64,000 bases of DNA. Origin: Lepidonotus clava. Lineage: Eukaryota; Annelida; Polychaeta; Phyllodocida; Polynoidae. Below, piece by piece: positions 35,006 to 46,589 of the stretch (the first letter of the stretch is position 1; each line of letters starts with the position of its first letter). The position numbers and the translations under genes were made by a program. The notes beneath the pieces are model-generated. The model was given only the letters and a program-made list of their open reading frames with translations, searched no databases and was not told the DNA's origin. The stretch is from the NCBI GenBank assembly GCA_936440205.1, contig OW387150.1:32783795-32847794 (forward strand), in the 5' to 3' direction.

Positions 35006-35621
35006 TGGGTGGGGATTCAGAGGGTTAACAATTAAGCTGGCTGATGCAATGGGGAGCCTCTACACGTTGTTTACCAGACACCCCATACCTCTCAGGCCTG
35101 AAGAAACCATATCCGAAAACCGACGCGCCACACCAATGAGATAGGCCTATATCTCATCCCTGTCTATTGCAACGACTGGAGACTAGATCCCCCACCCCCA
35201 CTCTCAACAGTAGGGGATATGTTTGGGCATGGGGAGCTATTAAGCCAAATCGACCTCCAGTTAAGAATATTCTCATAATGCATCCTAGTGTCATTGGGAT
35301 AAAAACATTATGAATATTTAAGACGCATTCACCTGAATGTAGAAGACCAATCCAAACTTAGAAATTTAATTAATATGAGAATGACACTTCATGATATAAT
35401 AAAATAACTCTGAAACTCATTATCCTCTGCCCTTTAACACTTTTTTTGTTATTTAAAAGATTCTTTATTGACAACTTCACATATTGAATGGTCTTCCAGA
35501 TGTTACTTGCAGGATGGTATTGCAATTCAAAGAATATAGCAATATAGCGTTGTAGTTTTTATGCCTTTATAATGATTATCAATCAATAATACACAGGAAA
35601 TAAAAGCCAAAGAACAAGTTA
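35006..35621. other. Gene-free stretch
   Basis: AT-rich, nothing assigned. Confidence 0.4.
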
Positions 35622-36030
35622 AGGCAGGTTTCCACCAAACCATTTTTGTTGAGAACGACTGTAAAAAAATGCAAATTGTTGTCTGTCAAAATCTTTTATA
35701 AATGAAAGATTTTTTGTTTCCAACAAACAATGATATTTGGTTGATTCTGCGACTAAAGGTAGAAAACACAGAGGGCAATGAATTTAATTACCTTTGATCA
35801 CATTTTGAAGAAATAGTTGCCATCTGTCATCCAAAAATATTCAGCAAGTTAGATATTTGGTCGTTTGCTAATCTTTTCTGCTATTATTTCCTGCCGTTTA
35901 CAGTCGTTTACAGATATCTTAACCACCAATTTGTTGTTTCCACTGAACAATTCTGTCGACAACCACACAAAATTAGTGAATCGTTCACTGTTGTTTGTAG
36001 CCATTATCATTCAGTGCAAATTCGGCTTTA
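35622..36030. mobile_element. Family C MITE
   Basis: TTAAGGCAGGTTTCCACCAAA ... TTCAGTGCAAATTCGGCTTTA. Interior contains AACGACTGTAAAAAAATGC, AGATATTTGGTCGTTTGC and a mirrored CCACTGAACAATTCTG. Confidence 0.75.
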
Positions 36031-36044
36031 CTGTCTTGTGCACT

Positions 36045-36395
36045 CTGCAAACCATGTGATGTTATTATAACTTGCAGCAAACTTCTGGTTTGGTTCTTGT
36101 TACATTATTTGATGGCTCCCAATAATGTTGCTGCAGCGTACTGCTGTTATGATGCAATGCAATGTTATTTTAACGTTCTGGTTTTCTTCAACCTAAACAG
36201 AATTTTCTTAAAACTTTCTCTTTTGGTTTTGTCCTAACCTCACCAAAAAAGAATGTTATAATAAGATTCTGATTTGGTGAGGTTTCAACCTCATCATTAA
36301 AAAACGTTATTGTTACGTGCCATCGTAGTAAGTAACAAACTGACTAAAACAGTATGGTTGCAGAACGTTTCTGTTACGTTGCAGGTTGGCTTGGA
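36045..36395. repeat. Family E MITE inside the ~600-bp repeat
   Basis: It begins at CAAACCATGTGATGTTATTA and ends at ACGTTGCAGGTTGGCTTGG. The phrase TACTGTCTTGTGCACTCTG before it and AAGCACTTTGTCTTCAAGCC after it are contiguous in the later repeat units (36991 and 37590), so the E element was inserted there. Confidence 0.75.
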
Positions 36396-37930
36396 AAGCA
36401 CTTTGTCTTCAAGCCTACAGTACCAGCCCCTGGGGAAGCCAGCCAGTGCCCCTCCCTCCTGACACCACCTCGCCTCCAGTTGACACCACTCAGACAGGGT
36501 GTGCCCGGATAAGTCGGTAATAATCACCACCCTCCGCTGTCTCCAGGGCTCTCCTGGAGTGGACACGACCTAGATCACCACTTCTTTAGGCCTCCTCCCA
36601 CCACAAAAAGGCTACTGACCTCATTCCATCCCTGAGGCTGCATCCCACTAGTTGATTTTTGAAATTGTCTCTGGGAACGGCAATTCATCACAGACATATC
36701 AGATGGGAGTTACAGGTGGGTTTCTACCAAGCGATTGTAGTTGAGGATAGGTGACGACTACGAACAACTGTAAAAAATTGTAATCATCAGCATATAGTTG
36801 GGTGCAAGAATCTTTTATAAACAACTGCTTGTTACCGCTAAATGACCACTATTCAAGGCATCTGGATGACACTTGGAGTTCCTGGATGACTTCTTCAAAC
36901 TACTAAAAGGGGATCCTAATCAATAGGTTTAATTGTATTTAATTGGTTCAGGAAGAAAATGTGTGCTACAGTCATGAAAACCCTACTTTACTGTCTTGTG
37001 CACTCTGAATCACTTCACCTTCAACCCTACAGTGTCAGCCCTAGTGCCCATCCCTCCTGACACCACCTCGCCTCCAGTTGCGCCACTCAGACAGGGTGTG
37101 CCCGGATAAGTCGGTAATAATCACCACCTGCTGCTGTTTTCAGGGCTCTTCTGGAGTGGACACCTAGATCACCACTCCTTTAGCCTTGCCTCTCACCACC
37201 AAAGGGCCACGACCACCTTGACCTCATTCCATCCTTGAGGCTGTATCCCACTAGTTGATTTTGGAAATTGTCTCTGGGAACGGCAGATCATCACAGACTT
37301 ATAAAATGGGTGTTACAGGTTTCTGCCAAACGATTGTAGTTGAGGATATGTATAAACGACTACAAACAACTGTAAAAAGTTGTTATCTTCAGCATATAGT
37401 TGGGTGTTAGAATCTTTTATAAATGACTACTTGTTACCACTAAATGACCACTATCCAAGGCATCTGGATGACACTTGGAGTTCTTGGATGACTTCTTCAA
37501 ACCACTAAAAGGGGAATAAGCATGGAATAATAGGTTCAATTGTATTTAATTGGTTCAGGAAGAAATTGTGAGCCACAGTCATGAAAACCCTACTTTACTG
37601 TGTTGTGCACTCTGAAATCACTTCGTCTTCATCCCTATGGTACCAGCCCCTGGAGAAACCACCCAGTGCCCATCCCTCCTGACACCACCTCGCCTCCAGT
37701 TGACACCACTTGGACAGGGTGTGCCCGGATAAGTCGGCAATAATCACCACCCACCACTGTCTCCGAGGCTCTCCTGGAGTGGACACCACCTAGATCACCA
37801 CTTCTTTAGCAATGCCTCCCACCACCAAAGGGCTACTACTATCCTGACCTCATTCCATCTCTGAGGCTGTATTCCACTAGCTGATTTTGACTCTCGGTTT
37901 TGGAAATCGTCCATGGGAACAACAGTTAAT
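36396..37930 (+). repeat. ~600-bp tandem repeat, two and a half units
   Basis: GACACCACCTCGCCTCCAGT recurs at 36461, 37059 and 37681 (spacings 598 and 622). Each unit has a GC-richer part with AGGGTGTGCCCGGATAAGTC and GGCTCTCCTGGAGTGGACAC, then an AT-rich part with ACCAAGCGATTGTAGTTGAG (family C-like). Short minus-strand ORFs in each unit do not extend between units. Confidence 0.8.
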
Positions 37931-38347
37931 TAAGGCCGTATTCCACACACCGATTTTGATACACCCGATTTTGTATTTGATTGATTTTCTTTAGGAATAT
38001 GACATTAAACTTTACATGCAATATACCATTCGAAAGAGAATCATAAATGCTTTCTAATGATATATGAAATATCCATACTTAACCCTAATCCACTGTCTTA
38101 TCGACTGCCAATCTTATTAAGACATCTTTGTTGCGAAACGCCTGTATCTATTTTTCTACTATAGCAAATTGAATTATGTAAATTGATACATGTAGGGGCA
38201 CTGTAGGAATATATTCTGTGAAAAATAACATCATTCTAAACAGCTTTTTCTTTGAATCTGAAAAACGGCCAAATAATGAAGAAAGTTGCTTATGAAAGGT
38301 GTCGTAACAACGATGGGTACCGTAACAATGATAGGTATTGTGCAACG
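37931..38347. other. Flank of the large Harbinger element
   Basis: A family B-like left end (TTAAGGCCGTATTCCACACA) begins at 37933 without a right end. Otherwise nothing assigned. Confidence 0.4.
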
Positions 38348-38375
38348 GGCCACTGTGGTCCGTCGCATAACGGGT

Positions 38376-38680
38376 CTCGCTGTTGCGAGGGTTGTCCACC
38401 ATAGCGAGACTTGCCCCTGTTCAACAGCGAGTGGATCCAACTTTGGCGATAACAGCGATGTTTGTCCACCTGATTTTGATTGCTTTTAAATGAACAAGGA
38501 TGTCCTTGTTATGTGTAATATAACAGTGAGACTTATCTCAACAGCGACATGTGTCACTGTTATCTGTGTTACAACAGCGACACATATCACAACAGCGATA
38601 TGTGTTGCTATTATCTGTGTCACAACAGCGACACATATCGCAATAGCGACATCCCTATTCACAAACTATCGCTGTTTCTA
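38376..38680. repeat. Left subterminal repeat array
   Basis: AACAGCGA-type motifs occur near 38376 (as CTCGCTGTTGCGAG), 38423, 38451, 38540, 38573, 38591, 38623 and, inverted, 38669, often extended to ACAACAGCGACACATATC. Such arrays are plausible binding sites for the Myb-like partner; that is inference. Confidence 0.75.
38493..38510. repeat. Subterminal 18-mer, left copy
   Basis: AACAAGGATGTCCTTGTT, near-palindromic, 145 bp from the left end. The identical 18-mer lies at 49313-49330, 154 bp from the right end. Confidence 0.85.
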
Positions 38681-38780
38681 TTTGTTTACCATGTTCCCAT
38701 TGTTATCACCAGGAGTCGCCATAGTATTTTCGGAGCACCATCTTGCGGGACTCAAGTGAACTATCTCATAAACATAAAAA

Positions 38781-38806
38781 CCGGAAGTGATAATTTTCCC
38801 GGAAGT
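38781..38806 (+). promoter_or_regulatory. Two ETS-like sites before the Myb-like gene
   Basis: CCGGAAGT occurs at 38781 and 38799, 57-82 bp before the proposed ATG at 38863. No TATA box is evident. This resembles a GC/ETS-type housekeeping promoter. Inferred from motif and position only. Confidence 0.4.
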
Positions 38807-38862
38807 CTTCCTGCGGCAGCTTTCCGAAACAGACACGGCGTCCACGAAGGCAAAGGAAAAAC

Positions 38863-41800
38863 ATGTCCGGGAAGGTAAATATGCAATGACACCATTAGGA
38901 ATTCATATAATAAGTTAGTTTATCTACTTATTGTTGAAGTACAGCCGATTAAGATCTTGTTAGTTTGTTAGTTTTTGCGTCTAACCGTACATAAGGTGAC
39001 GCCGTTTTGCCCTCCCCTATTATCGCTCATGCCACCGGCAACGTAAAAGGTAATTTTAAAACAATATACTCGATAGAAATATTACTTCCCGGAATCTTGT
39101 ACATGTGATGTCAACATTTCTTGAAAGTTCGATGAGTTTTAGTTTGAACCACTTCATTATAACACTCCTCCTGGTCATATGTTGGTTTCCATGAAGTACT
39201 GTGGGTCATCAGTTTACTGAAGCCCCATACCCACTAGGCGATTTTGCGATTTTACCTCCAGCAATCATTTTTTCCTATGATGGCCCGTCATTCTCAGGTA
39301 TTGAAATCTATATGTTTCATCAGAATCGTCTGTAAAATCGTTGGGTTGTTAACTGGGCTATTTTATAGAACCTGTTCATTCCAAAAAATAGCTTAATGAT
39401 GCTTCCTGACGGAAAAATCACCAAATAGGTATAGGGCTTCAATTAATTCTGCTTCCAATTTAATGTGGAAAACATTCCTTTTTTTTTTTACGTATCTATT
39501 TAAATTGAAAAAGGAAAAATTTTAATTTTGAGTTACCAGGTACATGATAGCAATTCTATGTACAATTTCAAATACAAATTTGTAAAAATCATTTTTACTT
39601 TAAATAGAAACGACATCGAACTGTGCTAGACTATGAGGAGGACGTCTCTGCAGAACGTGAGGCCGCAAGAAGAGATCGAGATCGACAACCAGCTCGAAAA
39701 GTCAGAGTAACCAGCACCTCCCACGCAGGTGTACCTCTTGGTGCAGTTCCCAAAGACAAAGTCCATAGAACCTTGAAGACTGGTGTGTCAAGTAACTATC
39801 CATCCACGAGTGGATTACAAGGTTTATATGCAGGATCAGAAGGGCCTGTGGGTAAAGTTAAGAAAACAAAAAGACCACCTATAGTTGCCAAACCTAGGGC
39901 GCCTATCGTACCCAAAGCACCTATGAGCACACCAACAGGGACGTCAGAGTCGGACAAAGAGCCTGCAGAAGGCCTAGATGACACCCTCAATGATCCTGAC
40001 TATTTGGATATGCCTCAGGAGACAGACAGTGATGAAAACGAAGTAAGGGACACTCATTATATCATCCCGGCCTCCCAAGAGTCCAATCGTAAATTGAAAA
40101 GGCAAAGACGACCCAGGTTGGTATATTACACTAAAAAAGTTGTCTCCTCAACATGAGTTCCATTATTGATGTAGTAAAAGGTGTGATCTATCTATTTACT
40201 TAAAAAAAAACCGGTACTAGGCTAACACAAAATGTTAAGAACCAGCCAACATATAAATCAAAATAATTTATAATTAGAAGTGAAAAACATCGTACAAATC
40301 ATCTTCAACTTTACATTTACATGAGAGGCTTTCAAGTATATATCACAATAATACATCAAGAATAACATTCTGTAAAAATGTTGGTAACCGTTACAGCAAT
40401 GACGCAATTAAAAGAAAAGAAACTAAAATGAAATTAGACTCTATATTGCATCCGATTATGGCGTTCTATATTTGGGATGATGCTACAATTTTGGTGTTTT
40501 ATACCTACCCTAGGACAAAAAACAGTTCAAGTGTTGGCAAACAACGTATCCGTGCACGATTTTGGACTGAGGATGAACTGTGCCGTTTATTCACCTCTGC
40601 CAATTACTACAAGAGGGAGCTCAAAGGTCCCTACAAATTTGTAGGTGATGCTACCTTCCTCCGCACAGTAGCCAGACAGCGTGTAACAGGTATAAGATTA
40701 TTTAGATATTTAACAATAGCCAAAATACAAAAACAATGTGACGTCACTTTAAACTGTGTATTTAAGTTATCCAGTCTAATCGGCATTTTTGAAAAATGAT
40801 GCACTTCAATGGTAATATGGCTAATTCAAATGTATAATGACTGTCATGTTTGACCCCATAAATCCTGACCTTATAATCAGAGATATTCTTTTAAAAACAA
40901 TAAATATTTTGAGAAAATAGAGATTTTGAAATACTGATTTATTGTTGACCGCTTTTTGAAAAAAAAAAAAAAAAAAAAAGGTCATTTGTAGAGTCTAACT
41001 AAAATTGTATGTTCCTGCTCATAGCTACAAAGAGTGTTTCGAGAAAACATACTGACCAATCCCTGCTTACTGTCTTTGAAAGCATGTCATCGATTTCAAT
41101 CCAAAAGTGAGAAATAATGTTGAATCATCTAAAAAAGAGTAGTACCAAGCATAAAGGAACACTGAAACATGTGGTTTTTATCAAAATTCATAAGGAAATT
41201 AGTTACAACTATGCACTTTAACTGAATTTTTTTTCCCTTATCCCACCTTTATTTCTTAAATTGTGGCCTTTTAAAGGTACATTTTTTGGAATGATCACCG
41301 CTTTGAGGCCTGTTACTGTAAAACATGTGTCTGGTGATTGAATGGACATATTAATATTTCAGACGACGTAAATGAAGAAAAACCACCGAAAGAACGACGC
41401 TCCCTTGCGGAAGTCAAGAACAAGTTAAGCCACTATCAAACTTTTGCAAAAAAGGCTGTGAGTACATTCATTATTAATCTATAAATATTTTTTATTTTTG
41501 TTTGTCATTTAGAAATAGTGTTCGTACACGTCATGAAGGCATTCTATTCTTAACTAGTGCACAATGTAAATGTAAATTTACAATTCATTCTTCTTGGCGT
41601 CTGTACAAATCAAAAAGTATGCTCATTTTCCTTTTAAGAGGATATCGATAAATTTTAAATGCATCTAACACTTCCTGTTCTGTAAAACTTAAATTAATTA
41701 TTTATATGCCTATTTATCTTCCCAGTAATAGCGTGTAATGTTTTGAGTATTCAAAGTAAAAAATAGATGGTATTTGGAGCAAAAATAATTTCATGAAAAA

Positions 41801-44800
41801 CATGTAAGACTAGGTCTCTTTGTTAAGTTATGTAAGAAATATTCTTTTCTTTGTACGATGGAAATTGATGCCTGTATTTAAATTTTTGTTACATTCCGTA
41901 CAACTACACTTCAAATTGTATAAAGCTAACTTGTTTTAAAGCTGTAATTTCTGAATTTCTTACTCCAGCACGAAGAACTCGTAATGAGGTATGGCTATAG
42001 CGGTGCCGGGAAGGTCCCAGAGGAAGAACATCTCCGCGAGTCTGTTCTGCTGGCAATTGAATACACGGGTATAGATGTCGTTGTGGGTGAGTATATATGT
42101 CCATTCTAGTATAACGGATAAAACTATTTATATCTTATTTTTGAAAATAATTTTTCTTACATAACCATTGTGTACAATAATTTTTAAAGACTCGAATGCT
42201 TTTTTCTGTACTAAAAATTATGCCTCTCTGGTTGTTAAGATTCTGTTTCTCAGAATGATCAACATTTAAAGAAATAAAATACATATCACTATCTCTAGTC
42301 GTCTGTCTCCAGGCAATTTAAGTTTAAAATATTACCTTTCTCCTGGTGATAACATCCAATACCCTTTTCATGTTTAAACTTGAAATGACGACTGTGGAGG
42401 GTATCTTTGGGTTTTTAATTACATGAAGTAACTTCAATTTTCCTGTTCATTTTGTCTTCCCTGTACATCCAAATGAAATGAATCAATACCATTGAACTAA
42501 CGTTTCTTGCAATTACTGCTTATATAATTACAGGTATACCAGGTTTGAAACCTGCAGCTCTTGCCAAGAAGCCGCCAAGTGCGATGAGGGAACCAAACCC
42601 ACGAGAGGCCATTCTTCGAGAGAAACTACTGGAGCGTGGTGGTGCATCACGGGCTACTACCTCTGCTACCCTTTTTCCCGGATCTTCACGCGACGAGTCA
42701 TTACTGGAGCAAGCACAGTCATCTGATGAGGAGGATGTAAATTATGATGCTTACGGGCGTCAGTTGCAGAAGAGTGATACAACCGTTCCTCCCAGGAAGA
42801 CAGCCATTCCTCAGAAAAAGACTTATGACCCGGTTGACCTGTGGCAGCGTGTGACCACCTCTACCCAAAAGCAACCTAATAAGCAGCCCACACAACGTCA
42901 GAAACACCCTAGAAAGCAGGTTTTTACAATAAATAACGAAGAAGAGGAGTTCAACCTTCGTACTCCGCAACATTCAGAGGGGTATCAATATTCCTTTCGA
43001 AGCATGGGAATTGAATCAACTCCTCAGTTGAAAAACAGACTACAGGCTGAAATTCAAAACTACACCCTGGAGTCCTCTCAACCCCCGGATACACTTCCAG
43101 ACCTGCCGGACACACGAGTTTCCAAGGGTAAAAGTGTCCAAAAGAATGTTAAGTCAAACAACAGTGGAGAGACTTTTGAACGGTCTGAAATCTTGCCGCC
43201 CCGTCAGAGTAAATATTTCCCACCAAGTGCTAGAAAAGACCAAGAGGCTGCTCAGAAGATATTGGCTCAACGTGAGAAGGGTATTACAAAAAGTACACTT
43301 CATTCAGAAGTCAGCCAACCTACCACCGAAGCTTACAAAGTGAGCACTGTGCGGGACAGGAAAGACCAAAATGTATTTACTGAATTGAGACAGAAATTGG
43401 ACTATGGTGGTAAGGGAATAAAAAAAAAATCTCCTACACATACCATTGCCAGAAACCCCTTTGATGACGAGAACACTGACTCAGACGCAGAGGACGTCAC
43501 ACCAGAAAATACAGCATATATCGACGATTTAGAAAATGAAACAATACAAACACCGACATTCAGAACTCTTGAAGACACACCCGTTCCCACAAGATTTCTT
43601 CCAGAACGCACTAGCTCAACTGTCAAAGTTACCAGGAGTAGAGATGGAGAACAGGTGTATTCACGTCGCGAGCATGGGAGCAATGAAGAAGTGTCTAGCA
43701 GTGAAGAAAAGTTAAAAGACAACCTTCTCAAGCTCAAAGTCCAAGAAAATGGATCCAAGAAACTTGCACCTCTAACAACCCAACAAGAGGTTCATCGTGG
43801 CCATAATGACAACTTTCAAGAGGGCGACATCGAGCACCATGGGGTTTCAGATAATGATTCCCTACATGGACAGGCATCTTTAAATTCTGATGAAGCACAA
43901 GAGAATGAGCTCGTACCTGAATCGGTCGGAAAAATCACAGAACATATGGGGGAATCTGAGGTTCACGTTACCAATGCCAAGTATCTTACTCAGATACGGG
44001 CTGAACTGCAAGAGGTCAGGAAGCTGCATGGAAACATGACGGAGGCATTACACACTAACCATGCAGCATTAATGACTGTGCTCAACAAGATGACCAACGT
44101 ACAAGCAAACTCCTGTGCAGTGCTAAAGATGGCTCTGCATGAATTTGCTGAGTACAAACACCATAACATCTCGACACAGACCATCCTCACCAAGAATAAT
44201 GTCCCGTATCCTATGGTAAATGAGGAGAGCGATGAGATTCTCATAGACAATGGGAATTTCATAATAAGTGAATATGTTGTGACAGCTTCACAGATGGAGC
44301 GTTCAGTTGGAGAGGCCGCTGGTACAACAGACACCGCAGGCACAAAAGGTAGATCATCAGCCAACCCGGAATCAGCACAGCATGCCGAGGACCATGAGAT
44401 GTCGAACCAGGTTAAAGACCAGAACCGCTCTTCATCCCAGCGTGTTAGTACAGAACATGATGACGTGGAGTATATCATTCATGGCCAAGTGGACCGACCC
44501 ACACTTCAGGACGACCATGAACAGGGGGTTTCTGCTGCTGGAAAAGACCAAAAAGTCTCCTCTACCCAGCGGGCTACTTCAAAGCTTGCCACACATGAGT
44601 CTAACACTCCTACCCAAGTACACCCAACCACACTTCCGTACGACCATGAAGAGGGGACTTCTGCTGGAAAAGACAAAAAAGTCTCCTCTACCCAGCGGGC
44701 TACTTCACGGCATCCCACACATGAGTCTAACACTCCTACCCCGGTTGAAGAACCCACAATTCTGTACTACTGTGAAGAGGGGAGTTCTGCTGGAAAAGAC

Positions 44801-45832
44801 AAACAAGTCCCCTCGAACCAGCGGGCTACTTCACAGCGTGCCACACATGAGTCTAACACTCATGCCCAAGTACACCCAACCACACTTCCGTACGACCATG
44901 AAGAGGGGACTTCTGCTGCAAAAGACAAAAAAGTCTCCTCTACCCAGCGGGCTACTTCACGGCATCCCACATATGACTCTAACACTCCTACCCAGGTTGA
45001 ACAACCAACAATTCTGTACTACCATGAACAGGGGGGTTCTGCTGCAAAAGACAAACAAGTCCCCTCTACCCAGCGGGCTACTTCACAGCGTCCCATAGAG
45101 GATTATAACACTGATACCCAGGTTCAAGAAACCAAAATTCTGTACGACCAGGGACAGGAAGGGTCTGTTGGTAAAGAATACAAAGTATGCTCTTCGCAGC
45201 CTGGTTCTTCGTACACCCTCCACACGTACAGCCAGTCTCCCGAGGAGTATGTGATTCCCAGCTATGTTCAACACCAGACTCCTCAGCCTCAGGTTGGACA
45301 GGCAATGTTGAGCGGTCACTGGCCTGATAAAAGTCGCTTTTCTGTCCAGCCTGTTACCTGTGAAGGCATACAGACAACCAGACAGTCAGAGCCAAAAGAC
45401 AATGTTGTTCATCACCATGAACATGCGACTTCCAGCGAAACACAGACTTCTAAAATTACACGTGTACATAATGTGAAAGTACCCTCTCAGAGAAATGTTA
45501 TTGTTACTGCTCAAATTCTGGTGCCCCCGATTGAAAGCAAGATAACCAGAAATCCTCGTGTCACCTCCCCACCACCTGGTGCTGATGTAGTAGTATTGAG
45601 TTCCCCAACTGAATCTTGTGATGAAGGAACACGTCAGGGGAAAAAAAAGAAAAAGAAGGATGTAGTAGTTTTGAGTTCCCCGAGTGAATCGTGTGATGAA
45701 TCTACAGAGAGGGGGAGAAAGAAAACAAAAAGGGATGAACCTAAGGTGGATACAGAGTCTCGTTGTGTTAGCACACGTAGCAAGAAGGAAGTGGGAGTTA
45801 AAACACGGGGAAAGAAGGCGAAACCGAAGTAA
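38863..45832 (+). CDS. Harbinger Myb/SANT-like accessory protein, giant form
   Basis: Proposed exons: 38863-38874, 39608-40116, 40514-40689, 41363-41457, 41969-42086, 42534-45832. All introns are GT-AG, phases agree at every junction, and the sum is 4209 nt (1402 residues plus stop). The N-terminus is basic (MSGKKRHR ... RRDRDRQPARK). Residues ~174-300 form a Myb/SANT-like trihelix: W191 in RFWTEDELCRLF, then LRTVARQRV, then RSLAEVKNKLSHYQTF. The last exon, over 1090 residues, is Ser/Thr/Gln/Glu-rich and probably disordered. It has a helical or coiled-coil-like stretch at ~784-849, 42-residue repeats at ~926-1189, two DVVVLSSP segments at 1321 and 1346, and a Lys-rich tail. In known Harbinger elements this partner binds the ends and carries the transposase to the nucleus. 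A donor at 40043 was rejected because its phase fails. The 4-codon first exon is the least certain part. Confidence 0.75.
39218..39441. mobile_element. Family A MITE in intron 1 of the Myb-like gene
   Basis: TGAAGCCCCATACCCACTAG ... AATAGGTATAGGGCTTCA, flanked TGA/TCA. It lies wholly inside the 733-bp first intron (38875-39607), so it should be spliced out. It dates the Harbinger copy as older than this insertion. Confidence 0.8.
44401..45190 (+). repeat. 126-bp (42-codon) tandem repeats in the last exon
   Basis: About five clear units plus degenerate ones at each edge. Unit core: SAGKDKKVSSTQRATS, then THESNTPTQV, then ILYYDHEEG. Units starting at 44659 and 44785 are exactly 126 bp apart. 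Odd and even units are most alike (HPTTLPYDHEEG against EQPTILYYHEQG), giving a 252-bp higher-order period. The array also keeps the +1 frame open, producing a 263-codon shadow ORF. Confidence 0.85.
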
Positions 45833-46589
45833 AAAAAATGTTATGAAAGGTATATGAAAACAACAATTACATTTGTAAAAAAGGACAGATACCTTTGAAT
45901 TCAACGACATGTTTTAACATGTTGCATAGTGTTCAGGTTACAAGTATAGGAAGAATTTGATATACTCCCGTTTAAACTTTCATGTCATTTTGGCTGTTAA
46001 GTTATCCAAGAGAAAAAAAAAAGTCTATTGAACCGACACCCAAAAAAATTGAATTGAAAAAATGCTTAAACGTCCTACAACAGTGTATTTCTTGTTGCAA
46101 GAGTGGACATTACTGTTACCAACTTCATGATAGGATTTCATTATTCTATATGTTTACATACTTCGGAACAACTTTGATTGTTTGCATTCGATAGAATGAT
46201 ACAAAGACATTTATTGGTACTTGCATAATGTATACTTTATTGTCAGCAGATGACCACTAACAACTGCTGTAATTCAAACATTTGCGAAATACAGGTTTGA
46301 CTAAATATAGTGAGAATTGCTCATGACAGACAATGCTTACTTCAGAGTTACGTTTCTTTCTTTTTTTTAAAATATTGAATGCCAGCATGCATGGTATAAA
46401 TGTAACGGTATAATGTTGTTTAAGTTTTCTTTTGTCATTGTAATAAGTTATTGTACAAGGAATATTTGTTGTAGAATAACTGATTATAAATATTTCACTT
46501 CTTAACCAGTAAGAAATAGAAATGCCTTACAATTTTCAATACTTCATGGTTTTAAGGAAATCGTCAAGGGGGAATCGAAAAATAATTTG
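45833..46589. other. Intergenic gap between the convergent Harbinger genes
   Basis: The 757 bp between the two stop codons is AT-rich. AATAAA on the minus strand at 46210-46215 is a possible polyadenylation signal for the transposase. No coding signal. Confidence 0.5.

Noticed and set aside
40040-40048. GTAAGG as the donor ending exon 2 of the Myb-like gene
   Set aside because: It gives phase 0, but the following exon needs phase 2; the GT at 40117 fits and keeps the frame.
43990-44478. 162-codon minus-strand ORF
   Set aside because: Antisense shadow of the long exon, with no domain.
44307-45098. 263-codon ORF in the +1 frame of the last Myb-like exon
   Set aside because: The 126-bp repeat keeps the alternative frame open; it lies inside the better supported 1402-residue frame.
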